Positions 37,172 to 49,134 of a stretch of DNA of 64,000 nt are shown piece after piece. The DNA comes from Cannabis sativa (lineage: Eukaryota; Streptophyta; Magnoliopsida; Rosales; Cannabaceae): assembly GCF_029168945.1 (NCBI RefSeq), contig NC_083609.1:310001-374000 (forward strand), given 5' to 3'. The notes under the pieces are model-generated. The model was not told the origin of the DNA, did no database searches, and saw nothing but the letters and a program-made list of their open reading frames with translations. The first letter of the stretch is position 1; each line of letters opens with the position of its first letter. Position numbers and translations under genes: made by a program.

Positions 37172-40100
37172 TTAGTACATATCAATTAATCCTAAATTCT
37201 GACGGTGCTTTTCAAAGGCTGTCACGGCCAAGACTTTGGTAAATGGATCAGCTAGGTTGTCCTCTGTGTCAACTTTCTCAACTAGTACGTCCCCTCTTGC
37301 CACGTATTCTACGATAATGTGATACTTCCTTTCAATGTGTTTGCTTCTCTTGTGGCTTCGAGGTTCTTTCTTGTTTGCTATTGCTCCATTGTTATCACGA
37401 GTAGTACCGAGAGGCTTTTCCATTCCAGAACAACTCCTATGCTTTGGTGAAGAACTTTCTTAGCCGGACAAGTTCTTTTGCGGCTTCGAACTGCTGCTAT
37501 GTATTCGGCTTCCATAGTTGAGTCCGATATTGCGGTTTGTTTAGCACTTCTCCAAACCATCGCTCCACCCCCAAGAGTAAACACCATCCCGGATGTTGAT
37601 TTCTGTCTTCAAGACTTGCACGGAAATGCGAATCGGTGTAGCCTATGGGATTTAAAGCACCACCCTTGTAGACTAACACAAGATTCCTTGTACTCTTTAA
37701 GTATTTCGGAATATACTTAAGCGCATTCCAATGTTCTTGTCTGGATTAGGCTGATACTGCTCACGATTCCAACAGCATAACAGATGTCAGGTCTAGTGCA
37801 TAACATTGCATACATTAGACTTCCAACTGCAGAGGCATAGGGAATTTTCGCCATGTCCTCTATCTGCGAGGATCGGTCGGTGGTTGTTCCTTAGATAGAC
37901 GAATACCATATCTAGAAGGCATGTTTGCCCCATTGGTGTTGCTCATGGAGAATCTCTCTAAGACTTTGTCTATGTAGGTCGTTTGAGAGAGAGCAAGAGA
38001 TCCGTTCTTCGGTTTCTTATAATGCGAATACCAAGAACATAGGCTGCTTCACCCAAATCTTTCATATCGAATTGAGTGTTGAGCCATTCCTTAATGTGAG
38101 TCATTTTCTTGACATTGTTTCCAATGATCAAAATGTCATCAACATAAAGGACCAGGAATACTACTATTTGGTCTTCCTTGAGTTGGTAAACACAAGGTTC
38201 ATCTTCATTCTGAAGAAAGCCATAGGTTTTGATGATTTCATCAAACCTCTTGTTCCATGAGCGAGAAGCTTGCTTAAGTCCATAGATAGACCTGTTTAAC
38301 TTGCAAACTTTCTTTTCTTGCCCAGGAAGAACATAACCTTACGGTTGCTCCATATAGATGGTTTCTTCAAGTACCCCATTAAGGAAGGCGAGTCTTGACA
38401 TCCATTTGCCAGATTTCATAATCGAAAGCAGCAGCTATGGAGAGAAGAATTCGGATGGATTTGAGCATGGCAACAGGACTAAAAGTTTCCTCATAGTCCA
38501 CGCCTTCTCTTTGGGTATAACCCTTGGCTACAAGTCTAGCTTTGAAAGTTTCGACTTCGCCTCCAGCTCCTCTTTTCTTCTTGTAAACCCACTTGCATCC
38601 TATCGGATGATAGTCGTCAGGTGCGTCTACATATTCCCAGACTTTGTTCTTTTTCATGGAATCCATTTCGAATCCATTCGGGTGACCATCGTTTCCGTTG
38701 CGGACTAGCCATTGCTGTTTATAGGTTAATGGATCGTCATCAATACCGTCACCTACGACCATATTGATTTCACCATCCAAGCCATAACGAGCAGGTTTTG
38801 TTGAAACTCTCCCACTACGACGAGGTATGGTTGTCTTCTGAACAGAAACTTTAGTAGTAGATCTCTCAGTTTGTTCAACTGAGGGAGTGGGATCGTCTTC
38901 TTCACGAGTGGAAGAGGACGGAACATTGGAAGGACTTATATCTGATAGCAATTCCTCTAGAACAACTTTACTTTTCGGTTTGTAGTCTTTAATATAGTTC
39001 TCTTCAAGGAAAGTAGCATTTGTAGAAACAAACACTTTATTATCCTTGTGACTATAAAATAGTCCACCCCTAGTCTCTTTAGAATTTCCAACAAACATGC
39101 ATACTTCGGTACGTGATTCAAGTTTGCCTTCTTTCTTTCTTAAGACATGAGCGGGGCACCCCCAAATTACGTAATGGCGCAAACTAGGTGTTCGACCATT
39201 CCAAAGTTCGACGGGTGTCTTAGGGACTGCTTTAGATGGAACAACATTTAAAATGTCATTTGCCATACCGTATAGCATATCCCCGAGAAGGACGTAGACG
39301 AGTTGAATAACTCGGCATAGACCTAACCATTTCCAAAAGAGTGCGATTTCTTCTTTACGCAACTCCATTTTGTTGTGGAGTAGGCTGGGGCGGTGTATTG
39401 GGATTCAATTCCAAGTTCAATTAAATGATCTTTGAACCGCATATCCATATATTCTCCACCCCTATCGGTTCGCAAGATCTTTAATGATTTACCTAATTGG
39501 TTTTGGGCCAAAGCATGAAATTCTTGAAACTTTTCAAACGTTTCGATTTCTTTTGCATTAGGTAAAGAAAACTATATCTAGAGAAATCGTCAATGAAAGT
39601 GACAAAATACTCATAACCACCTCGGGCTTTGACATTCAAAGGTCCGCGAGACATCGGAATGCACTAACCCTAGAGGGATTTTGGCACGCTCTCCCTTTGC
39701 AGAGAAAGAACGTTTAGTCATTTTTCCTTCTAGGCGGGACTCGCATGCCGGCGGTTCACCTAGGACGACATTTTTTAATGGACCGTCTTTGGTGAGCCTA
39801 TTGAGTCTATCAAAGCCTATATGACCTAAACGTAAATGCCATAGATAAGTTTGATCATCATTATCAATCTCTTTTCTTTTTAGGTTTCTAGGTCTAGCTA
39901 CCTTTGAAAAGTTCACTATTTAGTGAGATTTGAGTACTCGGTCTTAAAACATAAAGCCACTTGTTCCATTATAGCAACACATATTTGAAATCCATTACGA
40001 GAAATTGAACAATTTGTACTCGAAAAATTCAATATATAAGATTGTGTTTGCAAACATGAGACACTAATCGGGTTTCTACTAAAGTTTGGAATAAATAAAA

Positions 40101-40730
40101 CATTTTCTAAAATTAAAAATCTTTGTTGAAACTTGATGCGGGCTTTTCCTCTAGCTTTCGACCGATACTAATTCACCATTGCCAACTTTAAGCCGTAACT
40201 CTCCCGGAAGTAGATTTTCCTGGGTTTCAAGCAAGCTGCAGTGAAGAACATACATGGTTAGTAGACCCGGAATCAACAATCCGGATGGATTTGTCGTTCT
40301 CTAAAACACATGATTCAAAGACAAAAGCATTACCTTCGTTTGAATTGTTTAGAAGCACAGGACATCGTTCTTCATGATGACCCTTTCCATTACAATTCGA
40401 ACATAGAAGATTATGTCCGATAATTGTACTTGAAGAAGCGGTTGCTAGATCCTTCATACCTAGTCCTTTTCCTTTGATTGTTGATTGCAAACCCGGGGGA
40501 CCCATTGCAATCAAGTTCCGTTCATGGGCTCGTAATTCGTTTCGAGCTTGTCCATGTCGGAGGAGTTAGAATTGTTGATCATATAAGAGATAACAAATTC
40601 ATTATACTCGGAGGAAGACTATTAAGGATAAGTTGGACCCATTGTTCTCTTGATAAATCAATTCCCGGTAGATTTGCCTTTTGGAATTTCGTATTCATCA
40701 TCAACAGTGCGAGTTAATGCAACTACCAGG
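37172..40730 (-). pseudogene. Degenerate Copia gag-pol
   Basis: Going downstream on the minus strand: a gag tail with zinc knuckle CSNCNGKGHHEERCP and protease motif IVDSGSTNHVC (40514-40227); the pre-integrase segment YLWHLRLGHIGFDRL (39916-39611); the integrase core LKILRTDRGGEYMD (39511-39323); RT start [20 protein letters not shown] within 39368-38379; RNase H end SDSTMEAEYIAA (37587-37378) and NLADPFTK (37423-37172). These lie in different frames, separated by small indels and stops, so the polyprotein is not intact. Described only as a relic. Confidence 0.88.
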
Positions 40731-42646
40731 ATGCATTTTCACACTATAGAGTTCTTTTGCTAAGATAGTAACTAAGAGAGGATCGGGGTGTGGGTTATTC
40801 ATAATGACACTACAACACATCAATAAAACAGAAGTAAGGTTTTGGCTCATAAATTCATACACAATTTAGAAAATAACAAGTAATTACATATGTTATAGAA
40901 ATACTAAATCTAACATAGTTTATTTTCCAAGGTATTTCAACAACCGACACGAGTGTCCGTTTAGGCGAGAGTCAAAGCATCATTCATTGAATAGAGTTGT
41001 CGGCTCATCTAAAATGATAAACATTCTAGCAACCTTTTATTCGATCAAGATTTGAATTCGGCGTTGTCCCGTTTAGGCGAGAGTCAAGGCAATTCTATCT
41101 TATGAGCTTCCACCATTGTTTCATAACTTGCAAGTCAAGTATGGTCGCCACCATTAGGGTGATCTATACCATACAAAACACTTACAAACTACTTATCATG
41201 CGAGGTTAAACGGTGCGAAATTGCTAATGAACGTTCCTCCATTAGGGAGGATTACTCACTAAAACAAACACGGTGTAAAACCCACAATGGAGATCGAATG
41301 TCTCTTGATTAAAAGCTCATTATTTAAAAAAAATATATATATGTATTTTGTATAATCATAATATTCGATATTATAATAATGAAAAATTACAAATTAAAGT
41401 TGGTTTAATTAAAATCAACTTTAATTAATTTTCAATTATTATTTAAATTTGAAAAATAAATTCAAATAAATATCGAATAAGTTCCATAATATAATAATGA
41501 AAAATTAAAAATCAAAATTGATTTAAATAAAAAATCAACTTTAATTAATTTTCAATTATTAATTAAATTCAAAAATTTGAATTTTAAATGGAACAAATTT
41601 GAAAATATCTTGTTTAAGTTGTTTTAGAAAGAATCTAAAAAATCAACTTAAATATCTTTCAAATCAGATTTAATTAAATTCAAAATTAAGTTGTAACCAC
41701 TTAATTTTGTAGATATTTTAAGTTAAATATTCAAAAAAGATATTAACTTAAAAATATCTAAGATATTCCATTTTAAGTTAATATTTGAAAAATATCAACT
41801 TAAAAAATATCTAAAGAATCTTAATAACCAATTCCTAAAATTCCTCAACTTAATTTAAAATTTTGAATTCAAAAGATATTCAGATTTAAGTTGGTTAGTT
41901 ATGTATAACTAAATATCAACTTAAATAGGAATATTTAATAAAAAAATTTAAAATAAGTTCCAGAAAGAATCTAGATGGTTATAATTCTATATTTAATTAA
42001 ATACAAGAAAATACATATAGTTTAGCTTAGAATATTAAATTCTTTAAACTATGATTTTCTAAATTAATTTCAAAATAAATGAAATTAATTATGTTGCTAA
42101 TTCAATTTTAATTAGGTTAAACTAGTGTAATTAACCCTAGTACAGTCATTCAAATCAGGCAAATGGGCCTTCACAATTGGGGTAGTTTGTGTGAGGGGGT
42201 GCTGGGTTCAGTATGTCGTACCCACTTCTATGGCTCCCAACTCTCACACAAGGCCCAAAAGAGAGGAATTTAACCTTAATAAGAACAACTGTTATTAATT
42301 GAATAGGCCCAAAAACTAAATGGGCCTAAATAAATCCTATCAATAATTATGATAATTTATTTTAGCAACATTAACCTATATGCATCTATAATAAAATTAA
42401 ACACATAGGCTCACACAGGCACACTTTGGATGGGTCCTATCATGTTGCTAGGTCATACACAGATGAAAGAAGATTGTAAATTATACCTGTTACAAATTAT
42501 TATCTTGACCAAGGGAGCCATCAGATCATTAGATCTGGCAAAAGGTAACCATGGCTATTTGCAATCAAGTAATAATAGGTTTTGAAAACTTACACATAAG
42601 TTAAAACACATACTCCTGCAACAGGGTTAGCTGGATAGTTGGAAGT

Positions 42647-42690
<44 letters not shown>

Positions 42691-43448
42691 AATTTCGAAT
42701 AAATAAATAATTAAATAAAAATTTAATATTAAAAAAAATTTCGGAATTAAAAAATAAATTTCGAAAATTTAAAAAAATTTAAAAAAAATTAAACCTACTT
42801 TTTATCTTATATCTATTTAAAATTACATGATTATAATTATCTTATTTTAAATAAGGTCAAAATATCTTTTAAAATATTTATAAAAACTGACCTTAAATTT
42901 AAAAAAAATAAAATATAATCAAATTTAAAAATAAGATAGGTTTTTAAGCAAAAAGATAAATACTAATCCTATTCGAATTCAAATTACACTAATATCTTGA
43001 ATTAATTTAAAAAAAAATAAAATTAATTCAAAATGATAATTAGAATTGAATTAGGAATAGTATTAGTATATATACAAAACCATACAAAAATTTGGAAGTT
43101 AATTCCATGAAAAGGTATGAAAAATTGAAGAAAAAGGGAAAAAACCGAAACTGTACGGACAGTTCTGCGATCGCAGAAAATTTCAAGATGTACCGATTTT
43201 GTCAAATCTTCAAAAATCATAACTAATTCAAATAAAATCCAAATTGAGTTCTGTAAAAGGCTAACTTGCTTAATTTTTTCCATACTATCCAATAAAAATA
43301 ATTACAGAATCGAAATCAGAATTATTTATCACGAAAATTTAACAAACATCAATCATTCATCAAATAACACTCAATACAACATGATACCATCCAAAGAACA
43401 TACAAACAATCGTTTTAAAGTCCAAATTTCATGTAAGTAAATCAATTA
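40731..43448 (-). other. Long non-coding leader of the Copia element, with poly(T) run
   Basis: About 2.7 kb between PBS and the first recognisable gag remnant. It includes a duplicated CCGTTTAGGCGAGAGTCAA (near 40957 and 41068), very AT-rich imperfect repeats (41330-42000, with AAATCAACTTTAATTAATTT twice) and a run of about 37 T at 42650-42686. No gag-like frame found. Confidence 0.6.
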
Positions 43449-43465
43449 CCATGGCTCTGAGGCCA
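43449..43465 (-). other. Primer-binding site of the Copia element
   Basis: Minus-strand TGGCCTCAGAGCCATGG begins 2 nt after the 5' LTR. It resembles the common initiator-Met tRNA PBS TGGTATCAGAGCC with a two-base difference. Confidence 0.75.
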
Positions 43466-43467
43466 GT

Positions 43468-45362
43468 TGTTGGATATTATTTTACCAGGATCTTAGATCT
43501 ACTCACAAGTATGTTTATTAACATCCTAAATATGAACTTTCTAAAACGATAAATTAAACACATATAAAGTTTAAGAAACCTTACATTGGGTGCAGCGGAA
43601 TTATAATGACTCCTTCCGTTCAGATCTCTAACCCTTGATTCCTTTCTGTAGCAGAGTATTATCAAGATCTGAACCTGGATCTTCTTCTCTGAATTCTTGA
43701 TGCTGAATCTCCTTTGCTGTTGATCTTTCTTCACAATCTTCCTCACTATGATTGAGGTATGGCTTGATGTGTGTGGGCACTACTCTAATCACTAAGAGAG
43801 GTTCGAAATTTTGAGGAAGAAAAGAGAGAGAGAGTGGCGGCTAGAGAAGAGAGTGGAGGCTCAGGTTTTTCTGATTCAGAAAGTGTAATTTTCCCCGAAG
43901 CCTTCACTATCTATTTATAGCATTCCTTCTAGGGTTTGACTTGAATTATATGGCATGAAAATAATGAAAAAATCATTTAAAAAAGATAACATAAGTGGCC
44001 GGCCCTAGGCTAGGTGGATTTGGGCCTTGATTTTTGCAATTTTGCAATTTTACCACTTTTGTATACGATTTTCTCAAAAATGCCAATTTCCTAATTCAAT
44101 CATTTAAATGCCAATTCTAACTATTTAATAACTATAAATAATTATTAAATAATATTGTCATTTATCATATTTATTAATTGCACCATACAAAGTATCACAA
44201 TTAACAAATATGCCCCTGTTAACTCTTTCTTTACAATTTCGCCCTTACTTAGTGAAAATTTCACAAATAGACATAGTCTAATTTGTGAATTATAATTGAT
44301 TAATCAAAACCAATTACATGAGTCTTACAAGCAATATTATCTCAACTAGTGGGGGGACCATGGGTCTATATAACTCGAGCTTCCAATAAGTAGATCAAGA
44401 ATTTAGCACTAAAATTCACTAACTTATTAATTCTTCGTTGAATCCACGCATAGAACTTAGAATTGCACTCTCAGTATATAGAATGCTCTATATGTTCCAC
44501 CATATAGACACATCATTAGTTATCCATTGTTATAATCCTAATTTGATCAATGATCCTCTATATGAATGATCTACATAGTAAAGGGATTAAATTACCGTAA
44601 CACCCTACCATGTATTTTATCCTTAAAACACTTGACCCCGTATAAATGATATTTCAGCTTATGTGAAATGAGATCTCCACCATTTATTTTCGTTTGGCCA
44701 AGCTCGAAGGAAATCATCCTTTGCTTACTATTTGCCAGATAGAAGCTATAGATTCCATGTTTATGCTAGCGCTCCCACTCAATTGCACTACCGTGTTCCC
44801 AAAATGTACGTATCACCCTGACCTAAAAGTAGGCTTAACTAACAAATCAAAGAACACGAATAGCCTTTCAAGATTGAGCCTAATCATAACAGGATTAAGA
44901 TCATTTGATCTAGGATCAACTTGGCGATATTGACTTGAATAGATTTTACGGTAACTTTAATTAAATCTAATTCAAAGTTCAATATCGGTCCCTTCCGATG
45001 CATACTCCATGCATCCAACCTGAGCTTTACTTTAACCAATGTTCTGGAAAGAACATAGTATTTCTCCAAATACAAGTAAACTCTTGTTGTAGATTATCAT
45101 ATCAGTAAAACCCTGTGTCTGATAAATCTAGGAAACTTTATTCACATAGTCATGTTTACTTTCCAATGTGATGACAGCACAATAAACATGATCAAGTATG
45201 TGAAAAGGGTTTAAGATGAATTTATAAATCAATTAGACAAGCAATTGATAAAGTGAGCCAAAACATACACAAATGAATGAAAAATACTTCTGTTTCTTTA
45301 TTGATGTTGAATAAAATAGATTACATTGAAACGGAGTTTTATTTAGGGCATAAAACCTAACA
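43468..45362 (-). repeat. 5' LTR of the Copia element (1895 bp)
   Basis: In element sense begins TGTTAGGTTTTATGCCC and ends AATATCCAACA. A TATA-like CTATAAATAG lies at 43920-43911, which places U3 upstream of it. It differs from the 3' LTR by roughly ten substitutions and four small indels, read by eye. Confidence 0.92.
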
Positions 45363-46079
45363 ATTTTTGTCCAACGTCATATTCTCTGACATTCTCGGTA
45401 CCAACACAGCAACGCACGACATGTGACATCATCAATCAGTCCCCACTTGTACGGACGACCGTTATCTTGTGAATTGGATCTCATCCAATTGGTTTAAAAT
45501 TAATATATATTGTATTTTACTTTATTAGTGGGCCTAGCTGACATCTCTAAACCCTATCAGGTTTGGGTTCACCCATACCCGATTCTAACCTATAAATAGA
45601 ACATTATATCTTTATGCAAAGGGTTGGAAAATATTTCTGCTTTAAGAATTAGGATTTTTTCAGCTAGAGCAAAAACACTTGTATAAAAATACTTTGATGT
45701 TATTCTAGCTCAATAATATTGACTTGTGAATTAAGACTCATTAACGTCTCAACTACGTAATAATACTTGTTTTTCTAATTTATTTTTTTACTTATTTATT
45801 TTATAATCATATTGACAAATAATATATAAAAGAAATGAAATTGTAAAAAAAATACTAATTAGATCCCTGAATTAATTAGGTCGTCCTAGGCACAAGCCAA
45901 ATTCACTTATGCTGAGGGCCAAGCCTGCTCTAAGGAAAACTCTTTCTCATGTCTTAGTTGCAATTTTATTGTTACAGTTCATAAAATGGTTATTAAACAT
46001 ATCCTTAAAATACACTAAACTTTTTGAGATTAAAAAAATCCTTCTACTAATCTTGTAACAATCTATTAACCTTTGTTAA

Positions 46080-46212
46080 CCACTTGAGGCCACTTGAGGC
46101 TAGCTCAAGTGACCATAGGTGGGTGTGTGTGTTGAAAATTCTGGGTTCGAGTCTCAAGTAAAACATAGTTGTAATATATAAACGCTTAAATAATAATAAA
46201 AAAAAAAATAAA
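46080..46212 (+). mobile_element. tRNA-derived SINE with 12-bp target duplication
   Basis: Box A-like TAGCTCAAGTGA (46101-46112) and box B GGTTCGAGTCT (46144-46154) are spaced as in a pol III promoter. The element ends in an A-rich tail (AATAATAATAAAAAAAAA). Flanks AACCTTTGTTAA (46068-46079) and AACCTCTGTTAA (46213-46224) match at 11 of 12 positions. CACTTGAGGC is duplicated in tandem at its 5' end. Confidence 0.75.
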
Positions 46213-46287
46213 AACCTCTGTTAATTATCCTAAAAAAAAATTATAAAATATGCATCATTTCACACACAAATTAACTAATGCAATGCT

Positions 46288-46288
<1 letters not shown>

Positions 46289-46324
<36 letters not shown>
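46289..46324. repeat. (AT)n microsatellite
   Basis: About 17 uninterrupted AT units just downstream of the SINE. Confidence 0.85.
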
Positions 46325-46328
<4 letters not shown>

Positions 46329-46470
46329 AATATATATTTCGCAATATTATATATTATATATATTTGTTAAACTTTAATTTTCATATAGCTAACGAATGAA
46401 TTAGAATTGGAATTGGGCAATTAATATGTAATAATTATAAGTATATATATATATACTAGATGAGAGAGTT

Positions 46471-46607
46471 ACGTGACGAGCCACGTAAATATTAGTTTTA
46501 TATAAGTTCTAGTAGTTTTTGTTTAAGAATTCAATATCTAAGCAACAACAATAACGTGGCGAGCCACGTAAATATTAATTTTATATAAGTTCTAGTAGTT
46601 TTTGTTT
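46471..46607. repeat. Direct repeat, 54-bp units offset by 83 bp
   Basis: Units 46471-46524 and 46554-46607 begin ACGTGACGAGCCACGTAAAT and ACGTGGCGAGCCACGTAAAT and end AGTAGTTTTTGTTT. They differ at about two positions. Each holds two ACGT cores. Confidence 0.85.
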
Positions 46608-46756
46608 TATATGGTAGATAGATCTATTTAAGTTTTTCATATTTGTAAAGATTATAAATCTAACTTTTAATTTTTTTTTATTTGAGATTTTGAATTGTTT
46701 TGATTTATTTGTTTATGAATTTATTGAAATACTTGAATATTTATTTGTTCTGATTT

Positions 46757-46894
46757 GTAGTTTTATGTTTCTAGAAAAAAAAAGTATTTTTTAATATAGA
46801 GTTTAAATTTTATATTGATGATTGTTAATGAAATTAGTCTGTAGCTTTATGTTTCTAGAAAAAAAAGTATTAATTTTATATAGAGTTTAAATTT
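46757..46894. repeat. Direct repeat, about 54-bp units
   Basis: Units near 46757-46810 and 46841-46894 share TTTATGTTTCTAGAAAAAA and ATATAGAGTTTAAATTT, with small differences. Confidence 0.7.
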
Positions 46895-47052
46895 AAATTT
46901 ATATAAACATATTTATTTTTAAAAAGAGTTATTCATAAAAAAAAAAAAAATCGCATAAAAACATAAATAAACTTAAAAAATTATCAAGTCTATGGTGGCT
47001 TAAATTTTTGCAGAAACTATATATTTGTCGACCTAATTCATCTTAGGAAAAT

Positions 47053-47425
47053 TCTACAATGCACCTCCTTAAAATGGATATATTGATGCACCCCTATCTG
47101 TTTTAGCATCTGAAATAATTTTTTAGTCAAATTTTTTCTCATGGTCATGTATGTTATAGTTATTTAAGACATCTTGCAAAATTTTAAGAAATTTGGAAAA
47201 GTTTAACACGCCGAAAATTATGTTCAAACAGTATGTTGCACCCGTGACTATTTTATTTTATAGTCGTGTAAAATAGACTGTTTGAACATTGTTTTCTATA
47301 TTGTAAATTATTCCGAATTTTTCAAAATTTTGTAGGATATCTTAAATAGCTATAAGGTACATGAATATGAAAAAAAATTAGACTAAAAATTTTTTCTGGA
47401 TGCCGAAACAAGTTAAGGGTGCATC
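47053..47425. mobile_element. Long-hairpin MITE (TACAATGCAC family)
   Basis: Starts TTCTACAATGCACC. From 47085 (GATGCACCCCTATCTG) to 47425 (AAGTTAAGGGTGCATC) the two halves are reverse complements over most of their length, centred near 47255. The element's transcript could fold into a hairpin of about 150 bp. Related to the copies at 22187-22486 and 59944-60052. Confidence 0.75.
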
Positions 47426-47429
47426 AAAA

Positions 47430-48426
47430 TAAGAAGAAAGTAAAATTGAAATTAATCAAATCAACCCAACAATAAGAAGAAAGTAGATTAACAAACACGT
47501 AAGCTTCAATAATTTAACAACATACAAAGTAAAATTTGAAATTAAGAATAATAAAAAGAAAATTAAAAGAGAGAATTGATAACAACGATGAGAGGTGGAG
47601 GTTAGGATGCATTTGACGTGAAGGAATGTGAAGTGATTCAACTAACAACGATATATGTACATAATTATATATCTTTATATAAACGATTACGAACCCGTGA
47701 CTCTTAGTTATACATATATAACATTGTTACATGTATATATTAATATAATTTCAAAATAAATATTTGTAGCCAAAAGAACGATGATTTCAATGATCGAAAA
47801 GAATAAAAACAAAAAACAAAAACAGAAATTAAAAATTGGGTAATTAATTATGTATTGGGAGCAAACCATCATCTTCCACGAGTAATCTGATATTTTACAA
47901 TTGGCTTCATATAGGTCATGGCTCTGGCTTCACAATCAACACTCATCCACGCGTTGAATTCCTCTCTACTGTTTCCCAACACCAACTTCGAATCTTTTAT
48001 ACCCTAAAAACCTATACCGGAGTGCAAAGCTATAATTGCGTTTGTTTGTTGATCGTTATAAATTAAAGCTAGAGAATTAAATTTAATAATTTGGGGATAT
48101 ATGGTTTGTTAGAGAGATATATGGCTAAGATAATTTTTTTTAATTTAAAAAAAAAAATGTTTAATTTTTTGGATTTAATTATTGGGTTTATTTGTTAACG
48201 GGAGATCAAACCTATTAACATCGTTAAATTTAACAGAATATTATAAGGTATATTCTGTTAAACCAAGAAATGCCGTTAGATAGGCACTTTTAATATATAA
48301 AGATATATTTATATATATAGTCAAATTGGCTACACAACAACAACTTGTTATAACCTAACTAATATAATTGATGACATAGATATTTGTGGTGATCAATGAT
48401 CATCAGCTTATTATTCATTCATTCAC
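47430..48426. other. Intergenic, no gene seen
   Basis: AT-rich. A GC-richer patch around 47870-48060 has no recognisable coding. The small ORF at 47456-47641 (-) is not supported. Confidence 0.5.
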
Positions 48427-48429
48427 TAA

Positions 48430-48729
48430 GGCTCCGTTTGGGAGAGCTTTTTAAAAAGCTAAAATTACTTTTGGAAAAAATTATGAGTTAATATGTGTTT
48501 GGTAAAATTTAAAAAATAGTTTTTTCAAAAATTTAAGTGAAATTTATAGCTTTTAGGAAAAGTTGGCCCACCTTAGCTTTGGGATTTTAGCTTTTAAGGG
48601 AAGCTACAATTTTGGTTTAATGAATTTTTCACTTACCAATTAATTTTAGGGTTTCTTACATTCTTTCAATCTCACCCTTATTCAAAAAAAAAAAAAAAAT
48701 CTCCGATCAAAATCTACTCAACAGTCATC

Positions 48730-48771
<42 letters not shown>

Positions 48772-49131
48772 GTAAAAGTCTAATTTATTATTTTATTATA
48801 TAAATATTTAAAAGAATTAAATATTATAAGAAAAAAATTATTGTAATTTATAATATAATAAATAATATTTATAAAAATATTAATATGTATAAAATTATTT
48901 AAATAAATTAGATAACAAATGTCATACCTATTTTAGTAATTATATATTTAACAACTATTTAATTATTTAGTTTACCAAATACTTATATACAACTTTTTCA
49001 ACTCACAGCTGTTTTAAAATTACATTTACTAAACACTCAGTAGCTTTTTCTCACAGCACAACTACAGCTGCTTTTTCTCACAGCACAGCTACAACTGTTT
49101 TTCCCACAGCACAGGTGTGCCAAACTGGCCC
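48430..49131. mobile_element. PIF/Harbinger-like MITE, 702 bp
   Basis: Left end GGCTCCGTTTGG and right end CCAAACTGGCCC are inverted termini. The flanks are TAA on both sides (48427-48429 and 49132-49134), the 3-bp TWA-type duplication of PIF/Harbinger elements. Inside is a (TTA)n microsatellite (about 48730-48770) and near the right end a tandem repeat of CTTTTTCTCACAGCACA. No transposase. Confidence 0.75.
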
Positions 49132-49134
49132 TAA

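Larger units (their letters stand above)
35254..45362 (-). mobile_element. Ty1/Copia LTR retrotransposon, complete in structure, coding decayed
   Basis: Two near-identical LTRs (35254-37142 and 43468-45362) bracket an internal region with PBS, degenerate gag-pol and polypurine tract, all reading on the minus strand. The element is flanked by ATTTT on both sides (35249-35253 and 45363-45367). Domain order on the minus strand is gag zinc knuckle, protease, integrase, reverse transcriptase, RNase H, which is the Copia order. The pol frame is broken by several frameshifts and stops, and most of gag is missing, so it cannot encode its own proteins. Confidence 0.92.
33600..45790. mobile_element. 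Probable older LTR, interrupted by two nested elements
   Basis: When the hAT-like element (33798-35065) and the Copia element (35254-45362) are removed, the pieces 33600-33789, 35074-35253 and 45368-45790 form about 800 bp of GC-richer non-coding sequence. It includes CTATAAATAGAACATT near 45590 as a TATA-like box and an R/U5-looking tail ending around CTCAACTACGTAATAA. This looks like an old (perhaps Gypsy-type) solo LTR. Its outer ends and target duplication could not be fixed, so coordinates are approximate. Confidence 0.35.

Noticed and set aside
46080..46160. A tRNA gene
   Set aside because: Box A and box B are present, but there is no cloverleaf acceptor pairing, and the A-tail with target duplications shows a SINE.
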